DNA from: Myxococcales bacterium
GTDB taxonomy: Bacteria; Myxococcota; Polyangia; Nannocystales; Nannocystaceae
NCBI GenBank assembly: GCA_016793465.1
Contig: JAEUJW010000089.1
Coordinates: 124,001-188,000 of the forward strand
DNA length: 64,000 bases
Reading direction: 5' to 3'
The notes beneath the pieces are model-generated. The model had not been told where the DNA came from. It ran no database searches and saw only the letters and a list, made by a program, of their open reading frames with translations. The translations under genes were made by a program, and so were the position numbers. Positions 16,856 to 29,104 of the stretch are shown here, piece after piece. Numbering within the stretch: the first letter of the stretch is position 1; the number at the start of each line of letters is the position of its first letter.

Positions 16856-17917
16856 ATGTCGCGCCGATGGCCCGTGCTGGCCGTGCTGCCCGCGCTGCTG
16901 GCGGCGGACCGGGCGAGCGCGTGCACGCCGGACCCGTGCGCGGGGGTGCTGGCGTTCGTCGGGCTCACGCAGGTCGACGACCTCGAGGTCCCGACCGACG
17001 GGGTGCTGCTCATGCAGGCGGCGTGGTTCGGCGAGCTCGAGGCCGCGGCGCTGGTGGCCGGGCTGACGCTGACGGTGCGGCGCGGCGACGCCGAGGTGGC
17101 GGGCACCGTCGAGGCGACCGAGCTGACCGGCGTGCTGCTGTGGCGCCCGCAGCAGGCGCTCGCGCCCGGCGAGGCGTACGCGGTGACGGGCAGGTTCACC
17201 AACCCCGCGGGCGTGCCGGCGGTCTGCGCGGCGGCCGAGGTCGAGGTCGCGTTCGAGTTCCGCGCGGCGCCGGGGCCGGCCGAGCCGCTGGTGGCGCCCG
17301 AGCTCCGGGTCACCGACGAGCTCGACGAGTCGCCGCGCTTCGAGCTCGACAACCTGGTCTGCTGCGACGGGGCCATGCCGGCCGAGCAGGCGGTCTGCGC
17401 CGTCGACCACGGGCTGGTGTGGTCGCAGGGCCAGTGCGCCGCCGCGACCGTGCGCGCGCGCGTGAAGACCGAGCTGGCGGTGACGGTGCGCGCGGGCGAG
17501 GCGACCGCGGGCCAGTGGGTGCGCGCGCTCTACACCGACGGCCAGCGCGGCCGCGCCACGCTCGGGCGCCGGTTCACCCGCTACCTCGCGGCGCCGACCT
17601 GCTTCGTGGTCGAGCAGCGCAGCCTGGCGACCGGCGAGTCGCTGCTGTCGGAGGAGACCTGCGTCGAGGCGGATGTGCCCGAGACCGACGTGGCGATCGA
17701 CCCGTACGTCGCGCTCGCGGAGCGCTGCGAGGGGCCGCTGTACACCTGCGAGGTCGCGGGCGCGGCGTGGGACGACGAGGCCTGCGCGCCGTGGCCGGAG
17801 CCGCCGCCCGAGCGACGCGTGCAGGTCGGCTGCGAGCTCGGCGGCGGCCCGGCTGGCGCGGCCGGGCTGCTGGTGCTGCTGCTGCGGCGCCGCCGGGGCC
17901 GGCGCTCACTCGAGTAA
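16856..17917 (+). CDS. Secreted protein with MYXO-CTERM-like sorting tail
   Basis: 353 residues. The N-terminal signal peptide is MSRRWPVLAVLPALLAADRASA, cleaved before CTPDPC. The body is a Cys-containing beta-rich region with Ig-like spacing (LTVRRGDAEVAGTVEATEL, YAVTGRFTNPAG). The tail has the three-part sorting form: Cys (GCELGGG), a hydrophobic helix (AGLLVLLL) and an Arg cluster (RRRRGRR). This resembles the MYXO-CTERM signal, whose cysteine becomes the anchor after cleavage by a rhomboid-like myxosortase. The assignment is by pattern only. The last 12 bases overlap the convergent BNR_4 gene. Confidence 0.75.
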   Translation: MSRRWPVLAVLPALLAADRASACTPDPCAGVLAFVGLTQVDDLEVPTDGVLLMQAAWFGELEAAALVAGLTLTVRRGDAEVAGTVEATELTGVLLWRPQQALAPGEAYAVTGRFTNPAGVPAVCAAAEVEVAFEFRAAPGPAEPLVAPELRVTDELDESPRFELDNLVCCDGAMPAEQAVCAVDHGLVWSQGQCAAATVRARVKTELAVTVRAGEATAGQWVRALYTDGQRGRATLGRRFTRYLAAPTCFVVEQRSLATGESLLSEETCVEADVPETDVAIDPYVALAERCEGPLYTCEVAGAAWDDEACAPWPEPPPERRVQVGCELGGGPAGAAGLLVLLLRRRRGRRSLE

Positions 17918-19231
17918 CACGCCGACGACGGCGGTGGTCCACTCGCCGCGGTTGTGGCGGTACTCGCCGCGCATCCACACCAGCGCGGTGCGCCCGCCGT
18001 CGGGCCAGCGCGGCACCAGCGGGCGCAGGTTGTCGACCGTCGAGTCGCGGGTGATCGGCTCGATGTCCCAGCTCGCGCCGCCGTCCGCGGTGACCCCGCG
18101 GAACAGCTCGTAGTGGCGGCGGATGTCGGCGGCGGAGATCAGCGGGGCGCCGTCCTGCGGGTCGGCGTTGCTCGAAAAGTAGACGGTGTCGGTGCGCTGC
18201 GGGTCGAGGGCGGCGAGGCCGGCGTAGTCGCGCTCGTTCTCGTAGAGGCGCTCGCCGGCGTACGCGAACTCGCGGGCGCGCCAGGCGGCGCCGTCCCAGC
18301 GGGCGTAGCCGTAGCGCAGGTCGCGGGGGTCGCCGCGCTTCTGCAGGCTGAAGGCGACGACCGGGCGGCCCGCGTCGTCGACCTCGATGTCGTTCATCCA
18401 TGCGACGTTGTCGGCGTCGCCCTGGAACACGCGGGTGAAGTCCCAGATGGCGAGGTCGACCGAGGTGTCGCCGGTCAGCACCGCGAGCACCGCGCCGTCG
18501 GACGCGCGCAGCTCGTCGCCGACGAGCACGCCGTGGTAGAGGCTGTTGTCGAAGGTCTGCGGGTGGTCCTCGGTGGCGACGAAGTGGATCGCGCCGCTGC
18601 GGTCCTGGCAGTACTTCAAGTACGGGCTGTAGGCGTTCTGGCCCTGGATCAGGCGCCCGCCCCACGTCCAGGTGCGGCCGTCGTCGTCGGAGTAGTAGAA
18701 GTTGGGGTCCTGGTCGTAGCCGCGGTAGAAGTTGACGATGCGCCCGCCCGGCAGGCGAAAGAGGTTGGAGTAGGTGGCGTAGTGGGCCCCGGTGGTCGAG
18801 CGCGGCGAGACGACCACGTCGGGCTCGCCCCACCTCAGCGGGTCGCCGGGGGCGCTGCGCTGGACGTAGATGTTCTGGTCCTGGCGGTGCTTGGTGTAGA
18901 CCGCGAGCAGGCCCGTATCGGTGGGCAGGAAGCTCGGGTTGTCGTGGTCGTCCTGTTCGAACCGGCGAAACAGCACGCGCCGCGCCGACTCGCCGGTGGT
19001 CAGGTCGTAGGTCGCGACCTCGACGTTGCCCCAGTCGGCGGCGGTGCGGCCGCCGTCGAAGTCGCCGACCGCGCGCACCGACCCGACCACGAGCTTGCCG
19101 CCGTACACGACCACCCGCTCGTCCATGAACCACGACCACGCGCCGTTGTCGTTGATCTCGAACAGCTCGCCGGCGACGTAGGGCTCGGCGCGGCAGGCGG
19201 CCAGCGCGAGGGCGAGGACGGCGAGGCGCAT
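17906..19231 (-). CDS. BNR_4-type beta-propeller lipoprotein (sialidase/lyase-like fold)
   Basis: ATG 19231 gives MRLAVLALALAAC with lipid Cys 13; 441 residues. The start NDNGAWSWFMDERVVVYGGK and the motif NVEVATYDLTTG match the BNR_4 repeat family, a propeller seen in predicted glycosidases and ulvan- or alginate-type lyases. Asp-box-like segments include YSDDDGRTWTW and TADGGASWDIEP. His and Tyr residues that BNR_4 lyases use may be present (GAHYATYSN, HFVATEDH), but the active site cannot be confirmed by eye. A surface polysaccharide-degrading or binding role is inferred. Its 3' end overlaps the previous gene by 12 bases. Confidence 0.78.
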   Translation of the reverse strand: MRLAVLALALAACRAEPYVAGELFEINDNGAWSWFMDERVVVYGGKLVVGSVRAVGDFDGGRTAADWGNVEVATYDLTTGESARRVLFRRFEQDDHDNPSFLPTDTGLLAVYTKHRQDQNIYVQRSAPGDPLRWGEPDVVVSPRSTTGAHYATYSNLFRLPGGRIVNFYRGYDQDPNFYYSDDDGRTWTWGGRLIQGQNAYSPYLKYCQDRSGAIHFVATEDHPQTFDNSLYHGVLVGDELRASDGAVLAVLTGDTSVDLAIWDFTRVFQGDADNVAWMNDIEVDDAGRPVVAFSLQKRGDPRDLRYGYARWDGAAWRAREFAYAGERLYENERDYAGLAALDPQRTDTVYFSSNADPQDGAPLISAADIRRHYELFRGVTADGGASWDIEPITRDSTVDNLRPLVPRWPDGGRTALVWMRGEYRHNRGEWTTAVVGVLLE

Positions 19232-19295
19232 CCGTCCCACGGTAGCGGAGAATCGACGCGCGGGCACCCCGGCCCGCGTCGCCGCGGGGGCGCCG

Positions 19296-21002
19296 TCACG
19301 GGCCGGCGGGCGCGGGATAGAGGCGGAGCGGCGGGGGCGGCAGCTCGCCCGGCTCGTCGCCGACGTCCGAGGTGTGTCCGAGGCCGAGCTCACCGGCGGC
19401 GTTGATGCCCCAGCAGCGCACGCGGCCGCCGGCCGTGCGGGCGCAGGTGTGGAAGCGGGCGGCGGCGACCTCGCGGACGGACTCGCCGAGGTCGACGGGC
19501 GCGGCCGGGGGCGCGAAGCGGTGGTCGGTGTCGCCGAGGCCGAGCTGGCCGTGGTCGTTGGCTCCCCAGCACAGCGCGCCGCCGTCGTCTCGCAGGGCGC
19601 AGGTGTGCGAGTGGCCGGCGGTGACGGCGACGATCGGGCGACCGAGGTCGATCGCGGCGGCGTCGCTCGGCGCGGCGATCGGGGCGCCGTCGCCGGCGCC
19701 GAGCTGACCGTGCACGTTGCGGCCCCAGCAGCGCGCGCTGCCGTCGGCGAGGGCGGCGCAGGTGTGATAACAGCCGGCCGCGAGCGACTCGGCGGGCGGG
19801 TCGAGCGCGACCGCCGGGGCCGCCGCGGCGTCGACGATGTCGAGGTGGTCGCCGGTGCCGAGCTGACCGTCGACGTTGAGGCCCCAGCAGCGGACGGCGT
19901 CGTCGGTCTGCAGGGCGCAGGTGTGATAACAGCCGGCCGCGACCTGCCGGCTGCCGGCCGCGAGCACGGGGCCGCGGCCGGCGGGGCCGTCGAGGCCGTC
20001 GGGGCCGACGTCGGGGTATCCGAGCTGGCCGTAGGCGTTGCTGCCCCAGCAGCGCAGGCTGTCGTCGTCGAGCACGGCGCAGGTGTGGAGATATCCGGCG
20101 ACCACGGCGACGGCGCGGCGGTCGAGCGCGACCGGCGGCGACGGGACCTCGCCGGCGGCGTCGCCGAGCTTGTCGTCGAGCCCGCGGTCGTGCCCGGCCT
20201 GGCCCGCGGAGTTGCGGCCCCAGCAGCGGAGATTGTCGCCGGCGGCGTCGGTCAGCACGCAGGTGTGATCGCCGGTGGCCACGTCGATCACGGCGCCGGC
20301 GACCGCGGCGCCGAGCGGGACGACGGCGGGCGGCATGTCGCCGGGCTCGTCGCCGACGCTGCTGGCGTAGCCGTAGCCGAGCTGGCCGAAGCTCGAGACG
20401 CCCCAGCAGCGCAGCTCGCCGCGGCGCAGGGCGCAGCGCGACGAGGCGATCGGGCCGCGCGAGAGCAGCTCGGCGCCCATCTCGCAGGTCGCGGTGCAGC
20501 CGTCGTCGTCGTCGGCGTCGCCGTCGTCGCAGGCCTCGGTGCCCGGGTCGAGGCGGCCGTCGCCGCACACCGCCGTCTTGCAGGCGACGCAACCGTCGCC
20601 GGGCTCGTCGCACTCCTCGCGGCCGGCCCACACGTGGCCGTCGCCGCAGGTCGCGGGCCGGCAGGCGACGCAGGCGTCGCTGTCGTCGCTGTTGCCGTCG
20701 TCGCAGACCTCGTGGCCGATCCACACGTGGCCGTCGCCGCAGGTCGCGAGGCGGCAGTCCACACACTCGTCGCGGGCGTCGTCGTCGCCGTCCTCGCACT
20801 CCTCGAAGCCCGCGAGCACCTCGCCGTCGCCGCAGACCCCGCCGCACACGCCGTTGCCGCAGCGGATCGTCCTGCCGCCGGCGTCGAGCCGCGTGTTGCA
20901 GTCGCGGTCGTCGTCGCACGGCTCGCCGAGCAGGCCGTCGGCGGTGAAGCAGCCGACCACGCCCGCGAGGAGCAGCAGCGGCGAGAGGCGCGTCGCGGGC
21001 AT
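19296..21002 (-). CDS. Lipoprotein with DUF4215-type Cys repeats and an RCC1 propeller
   Basis: ATG 21002 gives MPATRLSPLLLLAGVVGC with lipid Cys 18; 568 residues. Residues 45-185 hold about four Cys-rich repeats (CGDGHVWIGHEVCDDGN, CGDGRLDPGTEACDDGD). Residues 190-560 hold seven or so RCC1 repeats recognised by LRCWGxNxxGQLG and HTCAL, each about 50 residues. RCC1 propellers bind proteins or membranes; in myxobacteria they are common on secreted lipoproteins. This is a surface binding scaffold by inference. The same strand continues, 64 bases on, into the BNR_4 lipoprotein, so the two propellers may form an operon. Confidence 0.88.
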   Translation of the reverse strand: MPATRLSPLLLLAGVVGCFTADGLLGEPCDDDRDCNTRLDAGGRTIRCGNGVCGGVCGDGEVLAGFEECEDGDDDARDECVDCRLATCGDGHVWIGHEVCDDGNSDDSDACVACRPATCGDGHVWAGREECDEPGDGCVACKTAVCGDGRLDPGTEACDDGDADDDDGCTATCEMGAELLSRGPIASSRCALRRGELRCWGVSSFGQLGYGYASSVGDEPGDMPPAVVPLGAAVAGAVIDVATGDHTCVLTDAAGDNLRCWGRNSAGQAGHDRGLDDKLGDAAGEVPSPPVALDRRAVAVVAGYLHTCAVLDDDSLRCWGSNAYGQLGYPDVGPDGLDGPAGRGPVLAAGSRQVAAGCYHTCALQTDDAVRCWGLNVDGQLGTGDHLDIVDAAAAPAVALDPPAESLAAGCYHTCAALADGSARCWGRNVHGQLGAGDGAPIAAPSDAAAIDLGRPIVAVTAGHSHTCALRDDGGALCWGANDHGQLGLGDTDHRFAPPAAPVDLGESVREVAAARFHTCARTAGGRVRCWGINAAGELGLGHTSDVGDEPGELPPPPLRLYPAPAGP

Positions 21003-21111
21003 GGGCGAACTCGCGAGCGTTCCCCGCCGGCCCGGGTACGACAAGTCCGCATGGGCGGATGGGACTCGGGCACGAATGCGCGTGTTACCGTGGGTTCTTC
21101 GGCGTTAGCGA

Positions 21112-22392
21112 ATGCGCGGGGTCCTGCGGATAGTCGCCCTCTCGGGGCCGCTCGTATCGTCGCACTTCGGGTGTCACGCGGGCGGCGCGGGCTCCGGCGC
21201 GGCGAGCACGTCGACGGGCCCGGGCGACGCGAGCAGCTCGTCGTCGACGACGACAGCGACGACAGGCACGACCGGCGAGGCGACCAGCGGCGCGCCGGAC
21301 GGGGCCACGTCGGGGGGGTCAGGCGGTTCGGCGTCGATGGGCTCCGGCGGCGCCGCGGGCGACGGGACGACCGACGGAGCGAGCTCCGACACCGACGCCG
21401 GCCAGCCGTGCGAGGAGGTCACGCGGACGGTGCAGACGATCGCGCCCGACGTGGTGCTCGTGCTCGACAAGTCGAGCGGCATGGTCACGCCGCCGCGCGG
21501 GACCTGGGACGGGGACGGGGACGCCGACACGCCGGATGTGACGCGCTGGAGCAGCGTATATCAGGCGCTCGCGGGGACGAACGACAGCTACGCGATCGAC
21601 CTCGGCGTCAAGCTGTTCCCCGCCGCGTCCGCGAAGGACAGCGGCGACGGCGAGGCGTGCCTCGTCGACGCGGGCCTCGAGGTGCCGGTGATGGCGATGA
21701 ACAAGGCGGCCGCCCTCGCGGCGATCCCCGGGCCCGACGACACCACCCTGGCCGGCGCCACGCCGATGGCCGCGGCCCTGAGCTCCGCGATCGAACAGTT
21801 GTTGTTGAGCGACGATCCGGGCGCGCCCCGGGCGCTGGTGCTCGTCACCAACGGGGCGGCCAACTGCGCCGCCGAGAGCGTGGGCCCCGCGCTGTTCGAG
21901 GTGTACGACGATCAGGTGCACGCGATCGTCGCGGACGCGTATACGGACCATGGCATCCCCACCCACGTGATCGGGCTGGCCGTCGCGCCCGGCACCACCC
22001 CGAACGTTCAGGACGGGCTCCCGGACGGCGTCGATCTGGTCGACACGTTGAACGCGCTCGCCGTCGCCGGCGGAAGGCCCGCGCCGGGGCCCGAACTACT
22101 GTTTATGAATGCGACGAGCACGCTCGAGTTGACCCAATTTTTAAACGACGTGCTGCTCGACGCGCTGGGGTGTCTGCTGGAGTTGGGGCAGGAGCCGGCG
22201 TTCCCCGACGACGTCGAGGTGGTGGTCGCGGGGGCCGCGGTGCCGCGCGTCGCGGACTGCGCGGCCGGGAGCGGCTGGCGGTACGTGCACGAGGACGGGC
22301 CGTACGACCGCATCGAGGTGTGCGGGTCGGCGTGCTACGACCTCAAGTTCGCGGGCGAGGCGGACGTCGCGTTCTACTGCAGCGCGGGCTGA
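21112..22392 (+). CDS. von Willebrand factor A domain lipoprotein
   Basis: 426 residues. A short signal ends in FGC (Cys 21). Residues 25-95 are a Ser/Thr/Gly linker. The vWA domain follows: VVLVLDKSSGM is the metal-site motif in the form DxSxG instead of DxSxS, with TPMAAAL as the likely second metal loop and LVLVTNGAAN as the strand before the third. The final 70 residues contain paired cysteines (RVADCAAGS, EVCGSACYDL, FYCSAG). Myxobacterial surface vWA proteins of this type are common; ligand unknown. Its promoter region is shared with the divergent DUF4215-RCC1 lipoprotein (109 bases). The stop is three bases from the convergent DUF4388 gene. Confidence 0.83.
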   Translation: MRGVLRIVALSGPLVSSHFGCHAGGAGSGAASTSTGPGDASSSSSTTTATTGTTGEATSGAPDGATSGGSGGSASMGSGGAAGDGTTDGASSDTDAGQPCEEVTRTVQTIAPDVVLVLDKSSGMVTPPRGTWDGDGDADTPDVTRWSSVYQALAGTNDSYAIDLGVKLFPAASAKDSGDGEACLVDAGLEVPVMAMNKAAALAAIPGPDDTTLAGATPMAAALSSAIEQLLLSDDPGAPRALVLVTNGAANCAAESVGPALFEVYDDQVHAIVADAYTDHGIPTHVIGLAVAPGTTPNVQDGLPDGVDLVDTLNALAVAGGRPAPGPELLFMNATSTLELTQFLNDVLLDALGCLLELGQEPAFPDDVEVVVAGAAVPRVADCAAGSGWRYVHEDGPYDRIEVCGSACYDLKFAGEADVAFYCSAG

Positions 22393-22395
22393 CGG

Positions 22396-23259
22396 TCAGC
22401 GGCGGAACGGGCGGGGCTCGGGCTGCAGCAGCTCGACGCGGTCGATCATCCGCAGCGTGTAGACCAGGGACACCAGCTCGTGCTCGTCGGCGTCGAAGTC
22501 GGACAGCATGGCCTGCAGGCTGCGTGAGCCGTCGAGCTGGGCCAGCCAGGACGCCTCGTTGGGCTCGAGCCGGAGCAGCCGGGCGAGCGCCTCGCGGCCG
22601 GGCTCGCTGCGGTCCGCGGGGGCGAGGCGCGGGCGCTGCTCGCGGTCGCCGATGACCTCCCACAGGCGGCTGCGCGGGATGCGGTGGCGGGCGCCGCCCA
22701 TGAGGATCGCCTCGGTCGGCATGTCGAGGGTGACGGGCTCCGCGGTGGTGACCCCGGGCTCGAACTCCCAGCGGCCGTCCTCCCACAGGAACATGGCGTC
22801 GAGCATGCGCAGCAGGTGCTCGCGCAGGGCCTCGTTGAGGTCGACGGCGGTGACCAGGCCGGCCTCGATCAGCAGCTCGCCGATGCGCTTGCCGAGGATG
22901 CCGCGGTTGGCCTGCAGCTGCTGGGCGGCGTCGTACTGCAGGCGGCTCAGCAGGCCGCGCGCGAGCATGCGGTCGGTCAGGCGATCGGCGGGCTGGTTGC
23001 TGCGGGCGAACACGGGCTCGCCGTCCCTCAGCCACAGCTGCTTGATCACCGATTCGCCGTGCTGCACCTTGAGACAGCCGGTGCGGCGCGCCGCGTGCAG
23101 CTGCCACAGCAGCTCGGGCACCCGCAGGTCACGCAGGCGGCCGGACTCTCGCGCTGGCTTGCTGTGCTCGGCGTCTGCCACGGGCCGCCCGAGGATAATC
23201 CACCTCGTCGCGGTTGCGAGCGTCGACCTGACCGGAGTGTGCGCGGGTTCTGCGGCCAT
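22396..23259 (-). CDS. DUF4388 (PATAN) domain protein
   Basis: 287 residues. The DUF4388 fold is recognised from LRDLRVPELLWQLHAARRTGCLKV, the KQLWLRDGEPVFARSNQPADRL segment and FLWEDGRWEFEPG, which line up with PATAN domains of deltaproteobacterial signalling proteins. These lack catalytic residues and act as protein-interaction modules beside response regulators, TPRs or kinases. The last 80 residues (EALARLLRLEPNEASWLAQLDG) form a second helical region, as in gliding-motility-related DUF4388 proteins. The first about 30 residues may be an over-extension; a GTG at residue 27 is an alternative. No signal peptide, so cytoplasmic. Confidence 0.82.
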   Translation of the reverse strand: MAAEPAHTPVRSTLATATRWIILGRPVADAEHSKPARESGRLRDLRVPELLWQLHAARRTGCLKVQHGESVIKQLWLRDGEPVFARSNQPADRLTDRMLARGLLSRLQYDAAQQLQANRGILGKRIGELLIEAGLVTAVDLNEALREHLLRMLDAMFLWEDGRWEFEPGVTTAEPVTLDMPTEAILMGGARHRIPRSRLWEVIGDREQRPRLAPADRSEPGREALARLLRLEPNEASWLAQLDGSRSLQAMLSDFDADEHELVSLVYTLRMIDRVELLQPEPRPFRR

Positions 23260-23505
23260 AGGGCGGGCCTCGGCCGGTGATTGGATCGCGCGGGTCTCCC
23301 GTGTGCGGCAGGCGGCCGCTCCGGACCCTGTTCCTCGCGCCCGGGCCTGCGAGCCCGCGGTGTGACGACGTCGACATCGGCCGACCCCGATCGATACCGC
23401 CGGGATCGGCCGACCGCCGAGTCGTCGCTCGCTAGCCGCCGCGGCCGGAGGGCTTGACTGTCCAGTCGGGAGAGACGCCGTGCTCTCGCCACGATGAGCG
23501 GGCGA

Positions 23506-23607
23506 ATGACGAGCGGCGCGCTCGCACGCCGCTCGGTCGCGCCGGTGAAGACGCTGCGCTCCTACTCCGACGAGGGGCTGCTGCCGCCGTCGAGCGGGAT
23601 GGCGGCG
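23506..23607 (+). pseudogene. Remnant of a MerR-family regulator (N-terminal HTH only)
   Basis: Read from ATG 23506 the frame gives MTSGALARRSVAPVKTLR followed by SYSDEGLLPPS, which matches the helix-turn-helix start of MerR regulators (typically GELARRTGVSVKTLRYY...GLLPP) over about 28 residues, with one residue missing. The similarity stops where the sequence enters the 3' end of the convergent ADYC gene. A dyad GACTG-TC-CAGTC lies about 40 bases upstream and overlaps a TTGACT box, as expected of an old autoregulated promoter. It is too short to function. Confidence 0.55.
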
Positions 23608-23610
23608 CGG

Positions 23611-24708
23611 CTAGAACGAGGCGTTCTTGGTCCACCACCTGGCAGTGGCGCCGTTGAACGCGTTCGCGGCCGATCCGTAGGGCGCCTGGTTGCACGGGTA
23701 GATGACCGTGCCGTTGGCGCACACGAGCGGGCTGCTGTAGACCGTCCAGCGCGGCGTCGTCACGCACAGGGCGCGGTCGATCGCCCACACGGCCTCGTCG
23801 CCGAGGGAGCTCTGGTAGAACTGGTTGATCGTCCACTTGTCCTTCATGGTCACCGACTCGCCGACGCGGGTGTACGAGCGGCCGTCGCCGCAGTACTCGG
23901 CGCCGACCATGCGGTGGGCGCCCTCGAACTCGGCGAACGTGAGGTCGGGGATGTTCGGCGAGGGGTTGTCGGGCGCGTAGCCCCACATCGCGGCCTTGCC
24001 GACGCGCCCGCTGAGACAGGCGGCGTAGAAGTACTGGTTGGCGTAGTACATGCTGACCACGTCGCCGTCGGCCTCGACGTTCATGCCGCGGTAGAACACC
24101 GCCCAGGTGTCGCCCTGGGCGTCCGGGGCGCAGGCGTGGGTGCCGTCGTAGGCGCCGCCCCATCCGGTCTTCGGGTCGAGCTTGGTGCCGGCGGCGGGGG
24201 CGTCGGGCGAGGCCCACTTGTAGACGACCCGCTCGGGGTCGATGTTGGTCATCATTTTCGCGCCGGTGTGGGCCAGGCCGACCTCCTCTGCGTAGCGCAC
24301 GTCGCTGATGACGCCGAGGCTGGCGCCGCCCGGCGTCTCGAGCACCCACAGCGAGTTGGTGAAGTCGAAGGCGTCCATGACCACGCCGCCGGCGGTCTTG
24401 CCCTTGAGGGCGCCGTCGACGACCTCGACGGTGGCGAGGTCGACCGCGTCGCCGTTGACGGTGCTGTAGATCGCGCTGACCTGGGTGCCGAGGCTCGTCG
24501 GCAGGCCGACGCGCAGCATGCCGATCGAGGAGCCGTTCTGCACGAAGGTGTTGAACAGCGGGCCGCTGTTGCCGTGTCCCCAGCCGCGGAACTCGGGGTC
24601 CTCGTCGTCGGGCGACGCGGCGAGGTCGCCGTCCTCGTCGACCCCGTCGCAGGCGGGCAGGGCGATCCACGGGAGCAGGAGCAGCGGTAACAGGTGGCGG
24701 AACGTCAT
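23611..24708 (-). CDS. ADYC-domain-type lipoprotein
   Basis: ATG 24708 gives MTFRHLLPLLLLPWIALPAC with lipid Cys 20, followed by an acidic linker (DGVDEDGDLAASPDDEDPE); 365 residues in all. The C-terminal half carries MVGAEYCGDGRSYTRVGE, the hallmark of ADYC domains found in myxobacterial exported proteins, plus several other Cys-containing segments (THACAPDAQG, YAACLSGR, LCVTTPRW, YPCNQAPYG). The family has no known activity. The two-domain layout (jelly-roll-like start, ADYC end) is typical. It is transcribed away from kinase 2 across a 167-base divergent region, and its 3' end abuts the MerR remnant. Confidence 0.8.
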   Translation of the reverse strand: MTFRHLLPLLLLPWIALPACDGVDEDGDLAASPDDEDPEFRGWGHGNSGPLFNTFVQNGSSIGMLRVGLPTSLGTQVSAIYSTVNGDAVDLATVEVVDGALKGKTAGGVVMDAFDFTNSLWVLETPGGASLGVISDVRYAEEVGLAHTGAKMMTNIDPERVVYKWASPDAPAAGTKLDPKTGWGGAYDGTHACAPDAQGDTWAVFYRGMNVEADGDVVSMYYANQYFYAACLSGRVGKAAMWGYAPDNPSPNIPDLTFAEFEGAHRMVGAEYCGDGRSYTRVGESVTMKDKWTINQFYQSSLGDEAVWAIDRALCVTTPRWTVYSSPLVCANGTVIYPCNQAPYGSAANAFNGATARWWTKNASF

Positions 24709-24783
24709 GGTCGTCTCCGGAGGCGCCGCCCGCAGGATCGGGGGGTCCTCGCCTCGCAGGGGACAGTTGATCCCCACGAGCCC

Positions 24784-24845
24784 GGCAATTGTGATCTCCG
24801 CCAAATTTTTTTCGCGCGCGTCGATCGCCGAGAAAGCGGCAATTG
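24784..24845. promoter_or_regulatory. Divergent control region with paired GGCAATTG sites
   Basis: Between the ADYC lipoprotein (minus) and kinase 2 (plus), two identical GGCAATTG octamers lie at 24784-24791 and 24838-24845, 54 bases apart (about five helical turns), on either side of an A/T run (AAATTTTTTT, 24804-24813). Such spacing suits a looped or two-site regulator, or two back-to-back promoters. Inference only. Confidence 0.4.
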
Positions 24846-24875
24846 CGGCGGGGGGGTCCGGTCAATGGACCCTCG

Positions 24876-28079
<3,204 letters not shown>

Positions 28080-28088
28080 GCCGCGGGC

Positions 28089-28108
28089 ACATGTCCCGCA
28101 GGACAGGT
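28089..28108. repeat. Dispersed palindrome copy between convergent genes, ATGTCC-CGCA-GGACAG(GT)
   Basis: One mismatch. It occupies the 41-base gap between kinase 2 and meaB stops; a hairpin here followed by CAAAAATC could also help termination. Confidence 0.65.
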
Positions 28109-28120
28109 CGCAAAAATCGA

Positions 28121-29104
28121 TCAAAGCTCGGCGGCCGCGAGCAGCTGCGCCGCCGCGTGGTCGGGGCTGGTGCTGCCCTCGCGGACGGCCCGCTCGAGCG
28201 CCGGGATGCGCCCGGCGACGCGCGGGTCGCTCTGGAGGCGCGCGAGCAGCCCGGCCTCGATGGCCCGCCACATCCAGTAGACCTGCTGGCGGGCGCGTTC
28301 GCCGGCCAGCTCGCCGCTCGCCGCCATGGCCGCGCGGTGGTCGACGATCGCCTGCCACAGCTCCGGCACGCCCGCGCCGGTGTGGGCCGAGCAGGTCGTC
28401 ACCGGCACCGTCCAGCCGGCGTGCTTGGGCCGCACGAGGTGCAGCGCCGCCGCGAACTCGGCGCGCGCGCGCGTCGCCGCGGCCGCGCCGTCGCCGTCGG
28501 CCTTGGTGATCGCCAGGACGTCGACGAGCTCGAGGATCCCGCGCTTGATCCCCTGCAGCTCGTCGCCCGCGCCGGCCAGCAGCAGCACCAGGAAGCAGTC
28601 GACGAGATGGGCCACCATCGCCTCCGACTGGCCGACCCCGACCGTCTCGACCAGCACCACGTCGTGGCCCGCGGCCTCGCACAGCAGCAGCGCCTCGCGC
28701 GTGTGCCTCGCGACCCCGCCGAGCGCCCCGAGCGACGGCGACGGCCGCACGAACGCCGCCGGGTCGCGGGCCAGCGCCGGCATGCGCGTCTTGTCGCCGA
28801 GGATGCTGCCGCCGCTGCGCGGCGAGCTCGGGTCGACCGCCAGCACGGCCACGCGACGCCCCGACCCGGTGAGGTGCTTGCCGAGCGCCTCGATCAGCGA
28901 GCTCTTGCCGACCCCGGGCACGCCGGTGACGCCGACGCGGTGGGCCCCGCCGGTGAACGGCAGGAGCGCGGCGACGACCGCCTGCGCGAGCCGCTGGTCG
29001 TCTTCGCGCTGGCTCTCGACCAGGGTGATCGCCCGCGCGAGCACCCCGCGATCGCCGGCCCGCACCCCGGCCACGTACTCGTCGACGGCGAGGCGGCGCG
29101 GCAT
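28121..29104 (-). CDS. meaB: MeaB/ArgK-type G3E GTPase (methylmalonyl-CoA mutase chaperone)
   Basis: ATG 29104 gives 327 residues, matching the family (about 330); in-frame ATGs at 29119 and 29194 would extend it. It has Walker [10 protein letters not shown], the [18 protein letters not shown] switch region, ETVGVGQSE (G3) and ITKADGD (base recognition). MeaB gates cofactor delivery and protects adenosylcobalamin-dependent methylmalonyl-CoA mutase in propionyl-CoA metabolism. No mutase or adenosyltransferase gene is in the window, so here it is an orphan; the partner must be elsewhere. It is convergent with kinase 2 and divergent from the TPR protein at 29242. Confidence 0.95.
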   Translation of the reverse strand: MPRRLAVDEYVAGVRAGDRGVLARAITLVESQREDDQRLAQAVVAALLPFTGGAHRVGVTGVPGVGKSSLIEALGKHLTGSGRRVAVLAVDPSSPRSGGSILGDKTRMPALARDPAAFVRPSPSLGALGGVARHTREALLLCEAAGHDVVLVETVGVGQSEAMVAHLVDCFLVLLLAGAGDELQGIKRGILELVDVLAITKADGDGAAAATRARAEFAAALHLVRPKHAGWTVPVTTCSAHTGAGVPELWQAIVDHRAAMAASGELAGERARQQVYWMWRAIEAGLLARLQSDPRVAGRIPALERAVREGSTSPDHAAAQLLAAAEL

